From: Deinococcus sp.
GTDB taxonomy: Bacteria > Deinococcota > Deinococci > Deinococcales > Deinococcaceae
NCBI RefSeq assembly: GCF_025362455.1
Contig: NZ_JANYGJ010000137.1
Location: 1 to 30,528 of the forward strand
Length of the DNA: 30,528 nucleotides
Direction: 5' to 3'
In this document: positions 29,318 to 30,528 of the stretch, piece by piece
Numbering within the stretch: position 1 is the first letter of the stretch
How the letters are laid out: every line of letters begins with the position of its first letter
The notes under the pieces: generated by a model
The model's database searches: none
Told to the model about the DNA's origin: nothing
Seen by the model: only the letters and a program-made list of their open reading frames with translations
Made by a program: the position numbers and the translations under genes

Positions 29318-30241
29318 TTACGGACTGCCGTGCGTCCGGGCGTGCTCACCCACGACCACCAGAAACTGCTCGGCCACCGAAGGGAGCGGGCTGCCGCGCC
29401 GCCAGGCCACACCGACTTCCAGCGGCGGCAGACTTTCGGTAATGGGCCGCGAGGCCAGCCGGTCACCCTCCAGCGACCAGGGGCGGTAGAGCAGGCTGGG
29501 CAGCACCGCCACGCCCAGCCCCAGCGCCACCAGGCTGCGCAGCGCCTCGGTGCTGGAGGTCCGCAACCCCGCCGCTCGCAGGCCGCCCAGCTTCAGCATC
29601 TGGCGGGTGCCGTCTTCGAGCTCGTCGCTTTTCAGGGTCAGCAGCCGCTCACCGCGCAACTGGCTCAGGCTGACGCTCTGGGAACCGAGCAGTGGATGGT
29701 TGCCGGGCAGCCAGGCCAGCCAGGGCGCCCGGATTAGCGTGCGGGTTTCTATCGCCTGGCGGTCCAGCCCGGCTCCGCCCCCATACGAGGCCACGTTCAT
29801 GACCGCCAGATCGAGTTCGCCGCCGATCAAGCGGTGCTCGATGTCCTGGCGGCGGTCCTCGGTGACGTTCACCGTCACACCGGGAAAGACCCGCTCGAAA
29901 CGGGCCAGCAGCTCCGGCAGGTAGTAGGCCGTGACCAGGCTGCCCACCCCCAGGTTGAGCGTGCCCTGCACCGCGTCGGGCCGGGCACGAATCGAGCGTT
30001 CGGCGCTGTCCAGGGCGGCCATCACCGCCTCGGCGTGACGCAGGAACTGATGGCCCGCGTGGGTCAGGCCCATGCCACGGGCGTGACGGGCGAACAGGGC
30101 CGTGCCCAGCGTGCCTTCGAGCTTGTGGATGGCCTCGGTCACCACCGACTGCGAGACGTTGAGGCCCGGCAGGGCGCCCGCGATGGAGCCTGCCTCGGCC
30201 ACCGCGATGAAGTAGCCGAGTTGCTTGACCGTGATCTTCAC
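29318..30241 (-). CDS. LysR-family transcriptional regulator
   Basis: A 307-residue LysR protein. Residues about 4-63 are the winged helix-turn-helix (QLGYFIAVAEAGSIAGALPG, NVSQSVVTEAIHKLEGTLGTALFAR). Residues about 90-300 are the periplasmic-binding-like effector domain (GTLNLGVGSLVTAYYLPELLARFERVFPGV, LIGGELDLAVMN, EALRSLVALGLGVAVLPSLLY). It lies upstream of ydcS in the same direction, separated by 122 bases, so it is probably the regulator of the polyamine operon (inference); E. coli uses a different, MocR-type gene (ydcR) in the same place. The start is GTG at 30241 with GGGGTGAG shortly upstream. Confidence 0.9.
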   Translation of the reverse strand: MKITVKQLGYFIAVAEAGSIAGALPGLNVSQSVVTEAIHKLEGTLGTALFARHARGMGLTHAGHQFLRHAEAVMAALDSAERSIRARPDAVQGTLNLGVGSLVTAYYLPELLARFERVFPGVTVNVTEDRRQDIEHRLIGGELDLAVMNVASYGGGAGLDRQAIETRTLIRAPWLAWLPGNHPLLGSQSVSLSQLRGERLLTLKSDELEDGTRQMLKLGGLRAAGLRTSSTEALRSLVALGLGVAVLPSLLYRPWSLEGDRLASRPITESLPPLEVGVAWRRGSPLPSVAEQFLVVVGEHARTHGSP

Positions 30242-30367
30242 GTCTCACCCCGCAGCAGGCCAGCCATCGAAAAAACCAATGTGAACACCCGCAGGCTACC
30301 ACTTACGGCGCCTCGTCATGACTTGGAGGTGCGGGCGATCTAGGTATCAGTCCAGCGTTGCACCCTA

Positions 30368-30528
30368 GAGACTGTCTGGAAAGCGTAAGGCTGCCGCTAG
30401 GCTGCTGATTCAAGCTGTTTCTCCCGCTCAAACTCAGCAAGTCGCCGGATCATGATACGAATAAAGGTCAACTGTATGAATGCCTCGGTCACCTCTGGCA
30501 GCAGGTCATATTCTCGGTTGAGCCGACG
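30368..30528 (-). mobile_element. End of an IS5-family-like insertion sequence
   Basis: The element end begins GAGACTGTCTGGAAAGCG at 30368, similar to IS5-family terminal repeats, and is preceded by CTA (30365-30367), a possible target duplication. A transposase C-terminus reads inward on the minus strand. The rest lies outside the window. Between lysR and this end (30242-30364) I saw nothing recognisable. Confidence 0.65.
30397..30528 (-). CDS. Transposase, C-terminal part (IS5 family-like)
   Basis: The minus strand from the window edge encodes 43 codons ending in TAG at 30399-30397. The sequence has RRLNREYDLLPEVTEAFIQL and FIRIMIRRLAEFEREKQLE, the typical closing helix of DDE transposases of the IS5 group (compare the common motif RL..DYE.LP..SEA.I..A..R.M.RRLA). 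The catalytic residues lie outside the window, so it cannot be judged intact. Confidence 0.7.
   Translation of the reverse strand, partial: RRLNREYDLLPEVTEAFIQLTFIRIMIRRLAEFEREKQLESAA

Overview
The window is a GC-rich bacterial chromosome segment that most resembles Deinococcus. I infer this from the strong CTG/GCC/GGC codon bias, several genes with a TANNNT -10 box only 6-7 bases before the start codon (leaderless transcripts, known to be common in Deinococcus), a TerB-family gene, an E. coli-type homodimeric pyruvate dehydrogenase E1, and small MITE-like repeats. No species can be named from the sequence alone. No rRNA, tRNA or CRISPR array was seen.

Layout. (1) 5-9234, plus strand: a peptidoglycan-recycling operon: anmK, a YbbE-like serine hydrolase, an oligopeptide-type ABC importer (binding protein and two permeases, no ATPase), a MurNAc/GlcNAc kinase, murQ and a GntR/UTRA regulator. 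The set suggests uptake of muropeptides, phosphorylation of the amino sugars, removal of lactate from MurNAc-6-P, and local control by the GntR protein. (2) 9284-11167, minus strand: a MetX-like alpha/beta hydrolase and a nitroreductase. (3) 11423-13343: a glycosidase-like C-terminal remnant, nadM with a degenerate Nudix domain, and a gene-free stretch holding two dispersed repeat elements. (4) 13344-16835: an Lrp/AsnC regulator divergent from a leaderless small ORF that overlaps the start of aceE. (5) 16955-19351: nadE and pncB, divergent NAD genes. (6) 19478-23250, plus strand: an aldo/keto reductase, a P-loop sugar/nucleoside kinase, a mannitol dehydrogenase-family enzyme and terB, ended by a hairpin. 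(7) 23350-30241, minus strand: a LysR regulator and an operon with the gene order of E. coli ydcSTUVW (polyamine-type ABC importer plus gamma-aminobutyraldehyde dehydrogenase). (8) 30368-30528: the end of an insertion sequence with a transposase C-terminus.

Two genome-structure themes cut across the genes. First, heptanucleotide repeats (CCCACTY or its complement) lie only at the junctions between genes of the two ABC-transporter operons. At three of four junctions they form a purine arm after the upstream gene and a pyrimidine arm before the next start, so the mRNA can fold into long hairpins. Second, short tandem duplications are frequent. Those inside genes have units of 12, 15 or 18 bases (in frame), while those in gaps or across stop codons have mostly non-triplet units (9, 11, 13, 14, 15, 16). 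This looks like an active duplication process filtered by reading frame.
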